Shown here piece by piece: positions 5,155-5,250 of a stretch of DNA of 5,250 bases. The DNA lies in assembly GCA_023486985.1 (NCBI GenBank), contig JAMDEM010000200.1, forward strand, positions 1-5,250, read 5' to 3'. A model generated the notes under the pieces. It was not told the origin of the DNA, did not search any database, and was given only the letters and a program-made list of their open reading frames with translations. Source of the stretch: Bacillota bacterium (lineage in GTDB: Bacteria > Vulcanimicrobiota > JAMDEM01). Every line of letters begins with the position of its first letter. Within the stretch, counting starts at the first letter, position 1. The position numbers and the translations under genes are program-made.

Positions 5155-5250
5155 GGTAAATTTTGAAAGAGTGATTTTCCCTCCTGGAGAATAATAATAA
5201 AGATAAAGGAAGAAAGGAAGGAAGATCATGGGAAAGAGAAAGTTTAGCCC
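5152..5250 (+). mobile_element. left end of a probable IS3-family insertion sequence (3' partial)
   Basis: The stretch from 5152 starts TGAGGTAAATTTTGAAAGAG, and IS3-family tips characteristically begin with TG. The start codon at 5228 lies 76 bp further on, a normal distance from tip to orfA in this family. The call rests on the eight transposase-like residues at the right edge. The exact left boundary is a guess, since the matching right inverted repeat and target duplication are outside the window. Confidence 0.4.
5228..5250 (+). CDS. start of a probable IS3-family OrfA transposase (3' partial)
   Basis: Only eight codons are visible, reading MGKRKFSP. OrfA proteins of the IS3 family commonly start with Lys/Arg-rich sequence of this kind (KRKFSPEFK), which leads into the helix-turn-helix that recognises the terminal repeats; translation normally continues into OrfB by -1 frameshifting. 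The start is supported by AGGAAG at 5215-5220 with a 7-nt spacer. Eight residues cannot prove the family, and another Lys/Arg-rich protein is possible. Confidence 0.5.

Overview
The window reads as a chromosomal stretch of a bacterium of moderate, somewhat AT-rich composition with strong AGGAGG-type ribosome binding sites. The GNIGIGTT-type tail-protein motifs, the large STAND regulator and the C/G-rich dispersed palindromes are the sort of thing seen in uncultured or environmental Gram-negative lineages. No marker gene is present, so no taxon can be named.

Layout, left to right. (1) Positions 1-1139 (+) hold the 3' end of a long gene whose product ends in a Peptidase_S74 intramolecular chaperone domain (tail-spike/endosialidase type) followed by a coiled coil. 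Its start lies outside the window. (2) Positions 1140-1283 separate two convergent genes and carry three C/G-rich palindromes that look like dispersed repeats. (3) Positions 1284-4121 (-) encode a STAND-class transcriptional regulator with the order NB-ARC ATPase, winged helix, TPR array, then a C-terminal OmpR/PhoB-type DNA-binding winged helix. A single in-frame TAA at 2133-2135 interrupts it. The frame is otherwise open from the ATG at 4121 to the TAG at 1284, so the two long ORFs there are halves of one 945-codon gene. (4) The 167-bp divergent region 4122-4288 has a good promoter for the rightward gene and three hexamers at exact 10-bp spacing (TGTAAC, TGTAAC, TATAAC) abutting its -35 box. 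(5) Positions 4289-4570 (+) encode a small XRE-type helix-turn-helix protein. (6) Positions 4571-4695 carry two identical 12-bp copies of ATGTTAACAAAT exactly 70 bp apart, the second just downstream of a perfect TATAAT. (7) Positions 4696-5154 (+) encode a 152-aa protein of unknown function with a calcium-loop-like DLNGDG motif. (8) From about 5152 the sequence looks like the left end of an IS3-family insertion sequence. A start at 5228 reads MGKRKFSP, typical of an OrfA transposase, and the stop codon of the 152-aa gene may be supplied by the IS tip.

A working model, which is inference, is a small regulatory island. The STAND regulator would bind the phased repeats and control the divergent XRE gene and perhaps itself. 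The XRE protein would bind the TGTTAACA sites and repress the 152-aa gene and possibly close a loop between the two sites. The nonsense codon separates the sensor half of the STAND protein from its DNA-binding half, so this circuit may be decaying in the sequenced strain unless the stop is an error or is read through.
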